From positions 1 through 44,289 of the forward strand of contig JARKQC010000176.1 of the NCBI GenBank assembly GCA_029974985.1: a DNA stretch of 44,289 nucleotides, in the 5' to 3' direction. The stretch's first letter is position 1, and every line of letters begins with the position of its first letter. The notes below the pieces were generated by a model that was not told the DNA's origin, did not search any database, and saw only the letters and a list, made by a program, of their open reading frames with translations. Source of the stretch: Bacteroidota bacterium. GTDB taxonomy: Bacteria > Bacteroidota > Ignavibacteria > Kapaibacteriales > UBA2268. The position numbers and the translations under genes were made by a program. This document shows, piece after piece, positions 1 through 9,100 of the stretch.

Positions 1-209
1 GCAAAGTTTCTGCCTACAAAGTTTAGCCCGTAACCGTTTACCTTTTCATCAATGGGTAAGCCCGCAATGGCTTTGAGCTCCTGCAAGTCAATTTCGTTAT
101 CCTTAATAACGCTTGGGTAGTTTTCTTTTAGAAAACTTAAAAGTTTGTTTTCGTTGGCTTCTGTGCCAACAACTGTAAATCCTGCTTTTATAAAATTTTG
201 TTCATTCAT
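1..209 (-). CDS. mod: Type III restriction-modification methyltransferase (Mod), N-terminal part only
   Basis: The gene runs off the left edge, so only the first 69 codons are visible. Mod is the DNA-binding and adenine N6-methylating subunit of type III systems; it modifies alone and cleaves together with Res. The visible part has no catalytic motif. It reads as the usual N-terminal region, with the phrase NGYGLNFVGRNFA near the edge, which resembles the 'LNFVGK' stretch that precedes the SAM-binding motif in this family. The start is the ATG at 209-207, which overlaps the rhuM stop (ATGAATGA), so the two are probably translationally coupled. The location downstream of a clear Res subunit supports the call. 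The family is fairly sure from context; activity cannot be judged. Confidence 0.72.
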   Translation of the reverse strand, partial: MNEQNFIKAGFTVVGTEANENKLLSFLKENYPSVIKDNEIDLQELKAIAGLPIDEKVNGYGLNFVGRNF

Positions 210-1245
210 TTTCTGCAATGCTATTTGTGTTATCTGGAGCGTTTAATTTTATCATTTTATCAAAATCACTTTCAAACAATCGATCTTGTATGATTCTGTA
301 TTTTTCAAATTCTGTTTCTGCGTGAGCTTTAGCAATTTCAGCTGTTACTTTGCCCGCATCATGTAGGATTTTTCTATCGGTAGCTTCAATAAATTTATTT
401 AATCGAAGTTCCCAGTCTTCCATAGTCATAGGAATATTTCTAAGTGCCATATCCTCCGCAATATCAATATAAGCAGCAAGCAATCGTTGTAGCTGTTGCA
501 GTTCGTTTTCAGTTAAATAATTTTTGGCAACACTTACATCAAATTTTTGAATTTTTCCACTCGGAGCATCTTTCCAAGTATGTAAACCCATATTTTGCTT
601 TTGATGGTTGGCTCTATTTACAATAATTTCTGCTGCTGTTTGACCATGTATTGCCCAGTGTAATTTATTTTGAACGGTAGCAAAAAAACGTTTGGTAGCT
701 TGTGCCGTCACATCATAATCGATAGAAGTAGCGTAAATATCTGTTATTTTTTGATAGAATTTACGTTCGCTTAAACGGATTTCTCTTATGCGCTGAAGCT
801 GCTCTTCAAAGTATTTTTTACCTAAAACGGTTCCGTCATTCTTTAGACGTTCATCGTCCATTGCAAAACCTTTGATAGTAAATTCTTGAACAATTTGTGT
901 AGCCCATTTTCTAAATTGTACAGCTCTTTCAGAATTTACTTTGTAACCTACCGCTATAATAGCAGAAAGATTGTAGTGTTTTGTATTGTAGGTTTTAGTG
1001 TCTTTGGCAGTTATTCGAAAATTTCGAACAACTGAATTTTCCTCTAATTCATTGTCCTCAAATATTTTTTTTATATGATAGTTGACGGTGTGTGTTTCAA
1101 TTTGGTATAGCGTTCCCATCATTTTTTGGGATAGCCAAATATTTTCATCGGCATAAATTGCTTCAACGCCACCCTCGCCCTTTGCCGCAATAAAAGTAAG
1201 ATACTCGGCAGAGGAAGAACGAATGATATCTTTTCTATTTTTCAT
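202..1245 (-). CDS. rhuM: RhuM family protein (virulence RhuM) inside a type III RM operon
   Basis: This is a 347-residue cytoplasmic protein with no signal peptide or membrane segment. The N-terminal half matches the RhuM family (Salmonella SPI-3 RhuM): a motif of the type WLSQKMMGTLYQIETHTVNY, which looks like a helix-turn-helix as in phage Rha/Bro-type regulators, followed by VVRNFRITAKDTKTYNTKHY and YNLSAIIAVGYKVNS. The C-terminal half is helical and charged. Family members are often found next to restriction-modification genes, but their molecular role is not established. Here it sits between res (50 bases upstream) and mod (8-base overlap), so it is presumably made together with both. 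A possible ribosome site (AAAGG) precedes the ATG. The family call is firm; a regulatory or accessory defence role is inference. Confidence 0.85.
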   Translation of the reverse strand: MKNRKDIIRSSSAEYLTFIAAKGEGGVEAIYADENIWLSQKMMGTLYQIETHTVNYHIKKIFEDNELEENSVVRNFRITAKDTKTYNTKHYNLSAIIAVGYKVNSERAVQFRKWATQIVQEFTIKGFAMDDERLKNDGTVLGKKYFEEQLQRIREIRLSERKFYQKITDIYATSIDYDVTAQATKRFFATVQNKLHWAIHGQTAAEIIVNRANHQKQNMGLHTWKDAPSGKIQKFDVSVAKNYLTENELQQLQRLLAAYIDIAEDMALRNIPMTMEDWELRLNKFIEATDRKILHDAGKVTAEIAKAHAETEFEKYRIIQDRLFESDFDKMIKLNAPDNTNSIAENE

Positions 1246-1262
1246 ATTATTTTACCTTTGAT

Positions 1263-1294
1263 ACCATTTTCCCGATGTTAGGAAAATGGTTTTT
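1263..1294. other. Perfect hairpin in the res-rhuM gap
   Basis: A 10-base perfect inverted repeat (ACCATTTTCC at 1263-1272, GGAAAATGGT at 1281-1290) has an 8-base loop and is followed on the plus strand by a short T run. Read on the operon's strand it has no T run, so it looks less like a terminator of res. It would better stop antisense transcription, or act as an attenuating or mRNA-stabilising stem between res and rhuM. Confidence 0.6.
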
Positions 1295-1295
1295 G

Positions 1296-4202
1296 TTATG
1301 ATTTTATCAATGCCGCCAATTGCGTTTTATTAATGCGTTCTTTAAATGAAATTTTTATGTCCTGGCCTTTGTAGTGTTCTGCTAAGGCTTCAAAATACTT
1401 TTTAGCAAAGTCAATTTTTCCTTTTTCATCTACGGGGATTGCTGTTGACGACTTATAGCCTTTGGCTTCCACTACAAGAAATATTTTATTGCCTTCGGTG
1501 CTTTTGATAGCATAGCAAAAGTCGGGGTTGTAATCGCCTAAAGGAGTTTTGATTTTCAGGCGTGGAAGTTTTCCGAAAATTTCAATGCTATCAATGTCAG
1601 GGTCTTGCTCCACAATTTCCAATTCAAAATCACTATCATATTCAATCACTTCATCAAATACCCATTTGGTTTTCAGAGAAAAATCATTTGCAATTTCTTT
1701 TTGGAATTTACCAACGCTTCCTGTGTCAAGGTATGTTTTGCCTTTTTCGGTTTTGAATACGTTTGGCAAACCAGTTCCGTTAATTCCGTCATACTTAATG
1801 TTTGCTTTGAGCATAGCAATTAAGTTTTTGTTGATTATTTCGGAAATTTCTCTTTGTGCCTGTTCGGGATTATTGCAAAGCATTTTAGTTTTGAAATCAT
1901 CACTCAAAGCATTGAAAACCTTTACCACAAAGGAAATAGGTGTTTTGGTGTTATTGGATAAAGTGCGAACCAACTCCAAATAATCTACTTTGCTTTTGTA
2001 TGAAACGGTGTCTTTTAGTTCTCTTGTCACCGCATCATCTTTATCTAATTTATTCACATTCAGTTCGGCACGAATGGTTTGCAACAAAATTTCTTCAATG
2101 TTTACGGCTTCAATCTGTGCTTTTATGTTTTGTATTAGTTGGCTTTCTTGTTCTGCGGTTAAAGTTTCTAAAACATAAAAGGCATTTTTATTGATTGTGT
2201 TCCATAGGTTTTGAAACTCTTGCAGGTGTGTTGGTTTTATGTAAACTTTCTTTTTCTCTTTTTTCTTCTCGGCTTTTTGAACATAAGCGTTAGTATCGGT
2301 CGCAAACAAGCTTTCAATAGCTTTTACTTGTTCTTCGGGCAATTTTTGTTCTTTGAGAATTGCAGAAAACTCAGGCGATTTTTCATAAATCTTTTGTCCG
2401 TCAACAATTGCCTTGCGAACAATCATTTTTTTGTCTTTTAGAACATCATCAACCAACGTAACAATAGTATCATCATCAAAGCCCCATTTTTCTTTAAGTG
2501 TCTTAATGAGTTCTTGCTCTGTAAAGGTTTCAGCAATCAGGAATGAGTTGCTTAAAATTTCGTTTTGAATTGCCTCAACAAAACCGTGTTCTTTACTGGA
2601 AACAACAACATCAAGATTATTGATTTTCCAAAATGTTTCCTGGTCGTCATTGAGATTTTTAAGTGTGTTACGCTGTAGGTTTTGATTTACGCAAATTCGT
2701 AACCCACGCCCAATTTGTTGCAATTTTGATGTTTCGCTTCCTTGATTGGATAATTTGCAAATGGTAAACACATTCGGATTGTCCCAACCTTCTTGTAATG
2801 CCCAAATGGAGAAAATGAAACGTGTCGGACTTTCAAACGAAAGCAATTTCTTTTTGTCTTTAAGAATTTCGTCAACTCCTGCTTTTATTTTTTCGTCAGC
2901 GTTTCCTTTGTCGCCTGAAAAATAACCTTTGTGAACCTGCAAATGATTATCGCTATCAAAGTCGTTTTGCAAGAATTTATAATATTCGCTTGATTGGTCG
3001 AGTTTCCTAACTATTTCGCTGTATTGCTTTTTGTATTCCTCTTCAAATATGTTTTTGATTTTAGGATTGTCGCCACGAAATAAACTGGTGTCGCTTTCAA
3101 TAAAAAACAAGGTGAGTGCTTTTACTCCTTGCTCAAACAATCCCTTTTCCTTTTCAAAATGAATTTTGATAGTTTCCTTAATCATTGCTCGCAATGATTC
3201 GTCTGATAAGGAATAGTCCACCTTTTCAATAGTGTCGTCCGCTAAAACAATAGTGTCCTTGTTTATTTTCTTTATGCTCTTTCCGTTGAAAACCGAACCA
3301 ACTCCTAATTCTCGTCTTGCAATAATTCCGTTGGTTAATGTGCTTACAATGGCTTTTTTGTTTTCAATACCAATGAGTGTGTCTGTGTTCTCAACTACGT
3401 CTTGCGTGTAAACTACAATTTTCTTCACCAAACTTTGTCGGAAAGAAGAAATGCTGTCCAACACATACGCCACGTTTGAAAGAACTAAACTGTCTTTCTT
3501 TTTTGGGTATGTTGCCCCAAAACGCAAAAAGTAATTTTCAAAGCCGTCAAAATAGGTTTTAAAAGCATTACCATCAAAACGGTGTGGCTCGTCCATTATC
3601 ACGATTGGATTTAGTCGTTTCAAACATTCCAAATATGATTTTGGCGGTTCCTGATTGTTTACAAATAATTCAGGCGTGTTAATATCTTTTTCTAAAGGTC
3701 GGTTTAAGATATTGTCTTTGTGGCTGAATGAGCTTGGGGTCATTACCAAAACCGATAAATGAGAAGTTCCGATAAATTGTTTAACGGCTGAAATATTTCC
3801 CCCTTCGTAAACAAAGGTTTCAATTTCTTTTTCTTTCTCGTTGGCGTATAAGCTCTTAAAATAGTCTTTGGTGTCCTCAAAGTTTGTTTTTGTTCCCTCA
3901 CGAATAGGGACAGTAGGAATTAGAACGATAAACTTTTTATATCCGAAGTTCTTACTTAGTTCAAAAATGGTTTTTATAAACGTGAACGTTTTACCCGTTC
4001 CCGTTTCCATCATTATGTCAATGTTTTTGGTGTCTTGAACTGGAAAATTGTAATTGTGCTTTTTATGGTGTGCTGTCAAAACCTCACCAAAATTTACTTT
4101 TTGGCGAAGACTTTCAAAAAGATTTATAATGTTTGTAACACAGTCCTCCTGATAGCTTTGTATTTCGTATTGAAACTGTTTTATTTCCGTTTTTGTCGTC
4201 AT
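1296..4202 (-). CDS. res: Type III restriction enzyme, Res subunit (helicase-nuclease)
   Basis: This 968-residue protein is the ATP-dependent motor and nuclease of a type III restriction enzyme, acting as a complex with Mod. Superfamily 2 helicase motifs are visible: motif I METGTGKT with Lys71, motif Ia VLIPTVPIREG near 93-103, motif II DEPH at 204-207, and motif VI QQIGRGLRI in the middle of the protein. The C-terminus carries a PD-(D/E)xK nuclease: YNPDF with Asp894, then VVEAKG with Glu912 and Lys914. All key residues are present and the length is normal for Res, so it appears intact. The gene is first in the operon; the usual type III order is mod then res. A Bacteroidota-like -7 element (TAACTTTG, minus strand, 4234-4227) lies 25 bases upstream of the ATG, without a clear -33 box. 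Confidence 0.95.
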   Translation of the reverse strand: MTTKTEIKQFQYEIQSYQEDCVTNIINLFESLRQKVNFGEVLTAHHKKHNYNFPVQDTKNIDIMMETGTGKTFTFIKTIFELSKNFGYKKFIVLIPTVPIREGTKTNFEDTKDYFKSLYANEKEKEIETFVYEGGNISAVKQFIGTSHLSVLVMTPSSFSHKDNILNRPLEKDINTPELFVNNQEPPKSYLECLKRLNPIVIMDEPHRFDGNAFKTYFDGFENYFLRFGATYPKKKDSLVLSNVAYVLDSISSFRQSLVKKIVVYTQDVVENTDTLIGIENKKAIVSTLTNGIIARRELGVGSVFNGKSIKKINKDTIVLADDTIEKVDYSLSDESLRAMIKETIKIHFEKEKGLFEQGVKALTLFFIESDTSLFRGDNPKIKNIFEEEYKKQYSEIVRKLDQSSEYYKFLQNDFDSDNHLQVHKGYFSGDKGNADEKIKAGVDEILKDKKKLLSFESPTRFIFSIWALQEGWDNPNVFTICKLSNQGSETSKLQQIGRGLRICVNQNLQRNTLKNLNDDQETFWKINNLDVVVSSKEHGFVEAIQNEILSNSFLIAETFTEQELIKTLKEKWGFDDDTIVTLVDDVLKDKKMIVRKAIVDGQKIYEKSPEFSAILKEQKLPEEQVKAIESLFATDTNAYVQKAEKKKEKKKVYIKPTHLQEFQNLWNTINKNAFYVLETLTAEQESQLIQNIKAQIEAVNIEEILLQTIRAELNVNKLDKDDAVTRELKDTVSYKSKVDYLELVRTLSNNTKTPISFVVKVFNALSDDFKTKMLCNNPEQAQREISEIINKNLIAMLKANIKYDGINGTGLPNVFKTEKGKTYLDTGSVGKFQKEIANDFSLKTKWVFDEVIEYDSDFELEIVEQDPDIDSIEIFGKLPRLKIKTPLGDYNPDFCYAIKSTEGNKIFLVVEAKGYKSSTAIPVDEKGKIDFAKKYFEALAEHYKGQDIKISFKERINKTQLAALIKS

Positions 4203-4622
4203 TTATTACTTCAATTTTCCAATTGTCAAAGTTAAAATTTAATACCGTTGTCTGCACGTTTTTATCTAAAAGTCCACCTATCGGGTGGTGTGGGTGGGCT
4301 TGGGTGCTGTTGGGCAAAATAAAATGTGCAGCAATTTGCGTTGGCAATTTCTTTATTTTCTTTTATGTCTTTATTCAGAAAAAATTTCATTGTCATTCTG
4401 TTGGTTGTGTTGTCTTTTTATACTGACGCATAACTCATTTATTTACGAACTCTCAATAAATGATATATAAAAATACAAAAAAATTCTTTATTGATATTCT
4501 TTTTATCAAAATTAAATCTTTAATGCTCAAATTATCTTTATTTTAAAAAATATTAAGAGTATAATAATACAAATTAATTATTTTTGATATTTAATATTGT
4601 TTAATTATTTTTTTAATTAAAA
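4203..4622. other. Intergenic region at the edge of the RM island
   Basis: No gene is convincing here. The left part (to about 4440) resembles the RM operon in composition and holds a G-rich stretch and a possible res promoter. From about 4440 the DNA becomes very AT-rich like the rest of the window. A -7-like element TATTTTTG at 4579-4586 may serve the aminotransferase at 4623, but no -33 TTG lies at the expected distance. Confidence 0.5.
4283..4314 (+). other. G-quadruplex motif upstream of res
   Basis: Five GGG runs occur in 32 bases (4283-4285, 4292-4294, 4296-4298, 4302-4304, 4312-4314). The last four have loops of 1, 3 and 7 bases, which satisfies the standard G3+N1-7 rule. The Gs are on the plus strand, which is the template for res; the motif lies 80-112 bases upstream of the res start. 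The motif is seen directly; folding and function are not known. Confidence 0.6.
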
Positions 4623-5795
4623 ATGAATTACGGTAAATCAATTTTAAATTTTTGGCATTTGGATAATTCTATTATTTTTTTAAATAATGGTTCTTTTGGT
4701 GCAACACCAAAAAAAGTTTTATCAAAACAGCGTGAGTATATGGATTTAATGGAAAAAAATCCCGTTGATTTCTTTCTTATCAAAGCCCCTCATTTAATAG
4801 AAAAGTCATTATTATCTTTATCAAAATTTGTAAATTCGAATCCAAAAAATATTACTTTTATTGATAATGCGACAACGACTATTAATACAGTTTTACATTT
4901 TTTACTAATTCAAAATAAAATTGAAGGCGATATAATTTATACAAATCATACTTATCCTGCTGTCGTTAATACTCTTAAATATTACTCTGAATTATGCAAT
5001 ATTAAATTAAAATGCCTATATATTCCATATCCAAGCCACAAAGATGAAATAATAGAAATATACCAAAAATCAGTTACTAAAAATACAAAAATCGCTTTAA
5101 TTGATACAATTAGTTCTCCAACATCAATTATTTTTCCATATATCGAATTATCGGAATTTTTTGGTGAAAATGGTATAATTTCCATTATAGACGGGGCACA
5201 TTCTGTAGGATGTATTGATATTGATTTATCAAATCCAAAATTCGATTTTTTTACAAGTAATAATCATAAATGGTTTTTTGCACCAAAAGGCTCTGCTTTT
5301 TTGTGGGCAAGTGATAAATTTTTAGATAAAATACACCCTTTGTCAATATCACTCAATTATGGCTCTAATTATCGTAATGAGTTTGAATGGCAAGGCACAA
5401 AAGATTTATCAAATTGGATTGCAACATACGATTCCATTCAATTTTATTTAGAAATGGGAAACAATAAAATAATTAATTATAATAATCAACTAATTAAATC
5501 TGCTAAGGAAATAATTTTATCACAAATAGATACTTATACTTGCTCAAATGAGATGAATTGCTGTATGTCCACTTTCTTTTTAAGTGATAAAATTAATATA
5601 AATACAGATACAACGAATAAATTTAGGCGTCAATTTTATGAAAAATATAGAATTGAATTACCATTTATTGCGTTTGATAATAAATTATGGTTCAGAATAT
5701 CTGCTCAAATATTTAATGAATTAGATGATTATAAATTACTAATAGAAGCGATAAATGATGCTTTATTAAATGATTATTTTAAATCGTGGGCTTGA
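4623..5795 (+). CDS. Class V aminotransferase, isopenicillin N epimerase/cysteine desulfurase-like
   Basis: A 390-residue PLP-dependent enzyme of fold type I. The start LDNSIIFLNNGSFGATPKKV is typical of the isopenicillin-N-epimerase-like branch. The centre holds the PLP-contacting DGAHSVG and then NNHKWFFAPKGSAFLW, in which the Lys of NHKW is the expected Schiff-base lysine. Length is normal for the family and the C-terminal small domain appears complete. There is no signal peptide, so it acts in the cytoplasm. Family members act as epimerases, lyases or desulfurases on amino acids; the substrate cannot be told here. It stands alone, flanked by the RM island on one side and a terminator and tRNA on the other. 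The ATG at 4623 follows an extremely AT-rich leader without a clear ribosome-binding site. Confidence 0.88.
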   Translation: MNYGKSILNFWHLDNSIIFLNNGSFGATPKKVLSKQREYMDLMEKNPVDFFLIKAPHLIEKSLLSLSKFVNSNPKNITFIDNATTTINTVLHFLLIQNKIEGDIIYTNHTYPAVVNTLKYYSELCNIKLKCLYIPYPSHKDEIIEIYQKSVTKNTKIALIDTISSPTSIIFPYIELSEFFGENGIISIIDGAHSVGCIDIDLSNPKFDFFTSNNHKWFFAPKGSAFLWASDKFLDKIHPLSISLNYGSNYRNEFEWQGTKDLSNWIATYDSIQFYLEMGNNKIINYNNQLIKSAKEIILSQIDTYTCSNEMNCCMSTFFLSDKININTDTTNKFRRQFYEKYRIELPFIAFDNKLWFRISAQIFNELDDYKLLIEAINDALLNDYFKSWA

Positions 5796-5822
5796 AAATA
5801 ATATTTTGAAATTTAGTATAAA

Positions 5823-5856
5823 AAAAAGATTGCAACAATTAAATTACAATCTTTTT
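5823..5856. terminator. Bidirectional terminator between aminotransferase and tRNA-Pro
   Basis: The arms AAAAAGATTG (5823-5832) and CAATCTTTTT (5847-5856) form a perfect 10-base stem with a 14-base loop. The A run on one side and T run on the other allow termination from both strands: the aminotransferase on plus and the tRNA on minus, whose 3' end is 2 bases away. Confidence 0.75.
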
Positions 5857-5857
5857 G

Positions 5858-5932
5858 TCGGGGTGGAGGGATTCGAACCCCCGGCCCCCTGGTCCCAAAC
5901 CAGGTGCGCTAACCGGACTGCGCTACACCCCG
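5858..5932 (-). tRNA. tRNA-Pro (anticodon UGG)
   Basis: The minus strand folds as a 75-base cloverleaf: 7-base acceptor stem CGGGGTG/CACCCCG, D arm with GCGC stems, anticodon stem CCTGG/CCAGG around loop TTTGGGA (anticodon TGG), and a T arm with loop TTCGAAT. The discriminator base is A and CCA is not encoded, so it must be added after transcription. It reads proline CCA and related codons. Confidence 0.96.
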
Positions 5933-6181
5933 CACAGAATAGAATACAAAAGTACGAGTTTTTTTTTTATTGAACAAATTTTATTTTCAAAATTTGATTT
6001 TTTTTTTCAATTTATATTAAAATAAATTATATAAAAAAGGCTATTACTGCATATAACATTACTCAATTAAAATATACTTTTTTTATCATATAATAGTGAT
6101 TTTTTATTGCATTTTATCAAAAAAAATGCTAATTTAGTATAATATTATATATACCAAAAAAATATTATTTTGGAAATGATT

Positions 6182-9100
6182 ATGAAAAAGTATTTTACAT
6201 TTTTAATTATTCTTTTATCATCTTTTATAATAGCTAACTCACAATATTGGAAAGAGATAAAAACTATTCCAGCCGCATATATTAATAATTATTGGCTTGA
6301 TGTATTTTTTCTACCAACTAATCCAAACTATGGTTGGGTTTGTGGGTTTAATGGTATAGTTATACGTACAACAGATGGTGGTAATTCGTGGTATGGCTCT
6401 CAAATAGCCGGTGCTTATCATTTAGAACATATTCATTTTCCGAGTCAAAATGTTGGCTATTCATCTGGTCCAGATGGTATATACAAAAGTACAAATGGCG
6501 GAGTAACGTGGTCAAATATTACTCCCAATGAATTTGCTGATTACTGGGGTTGCTATTTTATTGATGAGAATATTGGACTTGTTATTGGTGGTGGTTGTAA
6601 TGGTACGCAGCGTTTTTATAGAACAAGTAATGGTGGGCAAAGTTGGACTTTGTTCCAAGGAAATGAACCTAATAGCGGTCTTACAGATTTAATACTATAT
6701 AATCCAAATGGCTTGGGTTATGCCGTATCGAGTGGACGATTATGGCAAACTACTGATGGAGGCTTTACTTGGTCGGTATTTGCGTCGAGTGGTTCGAATA
6801 TTTGGCAAGAAGAAATTACAAATGCTGGAAATTCATTTTTATTGCCTTACGCAGGTATTAACTGTTCGGGGCAAGGACAAGATGGTGGTATGCGTTTCAC
6901 CACTGATAAAGGTTTGACTTGGAATAATTACAAAACTGGCGAAGCTATGTTTGGCTCATTTTTGACGTCTGATAAAAAGGGTTGGGCTTGCGGCGATAAA
7001 AGTGGTGTGTATTATACTTCTGATGGTGGCGAAAATTGGAAATTACGAAATTGTGGCATTCCAAGTGAAGCAAATCTTGATGATATATGGTTTATTGATG
7101 AAAATAATGGCTATGTTGTTGGGCATGGAGTTTATAAACTCGCTCCTACTGAGTATTTAGCAAAACCAGATACATTATTATATGATAATTTATGTTTTAA
7201 TGAAAGCCGTATTGATAGTGTATATATTGCTTGTAAATCTTTTGATGATACAAGAATTGAGCTATCAATTTTAGGTGATAATGATGGAGTTTTTAAAATT
7301 ACATCTCCAAGTATGAATTTTACTGTATCACAATGTGCAGCAAAAATAATTAGTGTCGGTTTTTTTCCAAAAGAAAATAAGTCATATAAAGCACTATTAC
7401 AAATAGATTTCAAAGATCCTTTTAACGATAATATTAAGCAAACAAAATATATTGAATTAATTGGTAATGTAACTAAATCAACTGCTTTTCCGCAAGATAC
7501 ATTAATTGTAATAAAAAATATTAAATGCAATACATATAAACAGGTTAATGTTCCTTGGTTTGTAGAACAAAAAGGTGAAAAAATATCAGAAATATATAAT
7601 TTAAAAAGTTCTAATGGAATTTCAATTATTTCGACTATACCATTTAATTTTCAAGTTCCAACGACAAGTATGTCTTTTTCTATTCAATTATTAGATACAG
7701 GATGGCACGAGGCAAAATATAGATTTACTATGCAACCCTGCTCTCGTGATACTTTTATTACCATTCGAGCTTATGGAGTTTCTCCTATTATAAGTCATAA
7801 ACCAAATAATCAATTAAGTACAAAATGCTTAACAGAAGTATTGGATACGATTAGAGTTTACAATACTGGAAATGATATTTTAGATATAAAAAGTGCAAGG
7901 ATAGAACCACAATTAAGTGAATTTACTATTGTTAAATGGTTAAATGTAACTGCTCCTTTTAGTATCAAGCAAAATGATTACGCTGATTTAATTATTAGAT
8001 ATAAACCAAGTAATGGTGGTGTTCATTCTGCTAAAATTGTTATTGAAAATAATGATTCTACAAAAATTCGAGGAGATAAAAATCCATATTTCATTGATTT
8101 AAATGGAACTTCATATATTGTTAAAATTAATGATACTTTAATATATGATTTCGGTAATATTTGTATAGGTCAAAAGAAAATATTAACTAATAAAATATAT
8201 AATACGGGAAATTTAGATGCAATTTTAACAATTTTGAATAAATTTGAAAATGTGTCTCTCACATTTAGCGATATAAATAATGTAATTAAACATAATGATT
8301 CATTAGATTTAAATATTTTTTTTACTGCAATAGAAAAAGGTATTTTTAATAAAGAAATCAAAGTAAATTCAAATCCATGTAATAACATTACTATCGTCAA
8401 AATAAAAGCAAATGTTGTATCAAATGAGCTTGAAATCTCTCCAAATAAAATTTCTGGTATAGTTCAATTAGGGCAAACTCTCGTAAAAATAGTAAGAATT
8501 AATTCATTTAGTAATATTGATATTAATATTAAGAGTATTAGAGTTGAACCAAATAATCCAAATTGGAAATATACTTTTACACCACCCGTACCTATGCTTT
8601 TATTGCCAAGTCAAGGAGCTGATTTTAATTTTGTATTTACTCCTCTTTCAGATGCTAAATTAACGGGAAAAATTGTTATAGAAACCGATGGATTATGCCC
8701 TGAAACATATTATATACCTATTGATTTATCGAGTTTTAATAGATTTGTTGAAGTAAATCCAGATAATATTGATTTTGGTAAATTTATTTGTTCATATAAA
8801 GAGCAATTTGCTGATATTACTATTTCAAATAAAGGATTTACGCCAGATACTTTAACTGAAATTTATTTTCAAAATCAAAATTCTGTATTCGACTTTGTGA
8901 ATTTACCCGAATTGCCATATATAATCAAAGCAAATGAAGATTATATTTTAAAAGTGAGATTTAAAAAGCAAAGTGAAGAAGGTACTTTTTCGGATATAGT
9001 TATTATTAAAACAAAAGGTGATGATGGGCAAAGTTTTGAAATTCCACTAAACGCAGAATTTAAAAAATCAGAAATTACTCCAACTTATCAAAAATATGAT

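Noticed and set aside
1549..1983. 144-codon plus-strand open frame
   Set aside because: It lies fully antisense to res, which has intact motifs, and its product shows no domain pattern.
4310..4320. GTTGGGC resembling an integron attC core site
   Set aside because: No matching partner core, no attC-like fold and no integrase gene in view; the match is only seven bases.
4114..4347. 77-codon minus-strand frame and overlapping plus-strand frames upstream of res
   Set aside because: Low complexity, overlap with the G-rich stretch and the start of res, and no family pattern; more likely non-coding leader.
7132..7530. 132-codon minus-strand frame
   Set aside because: Antisense shadow of the large T9SS protein; AT-rich DNA creates such frames.
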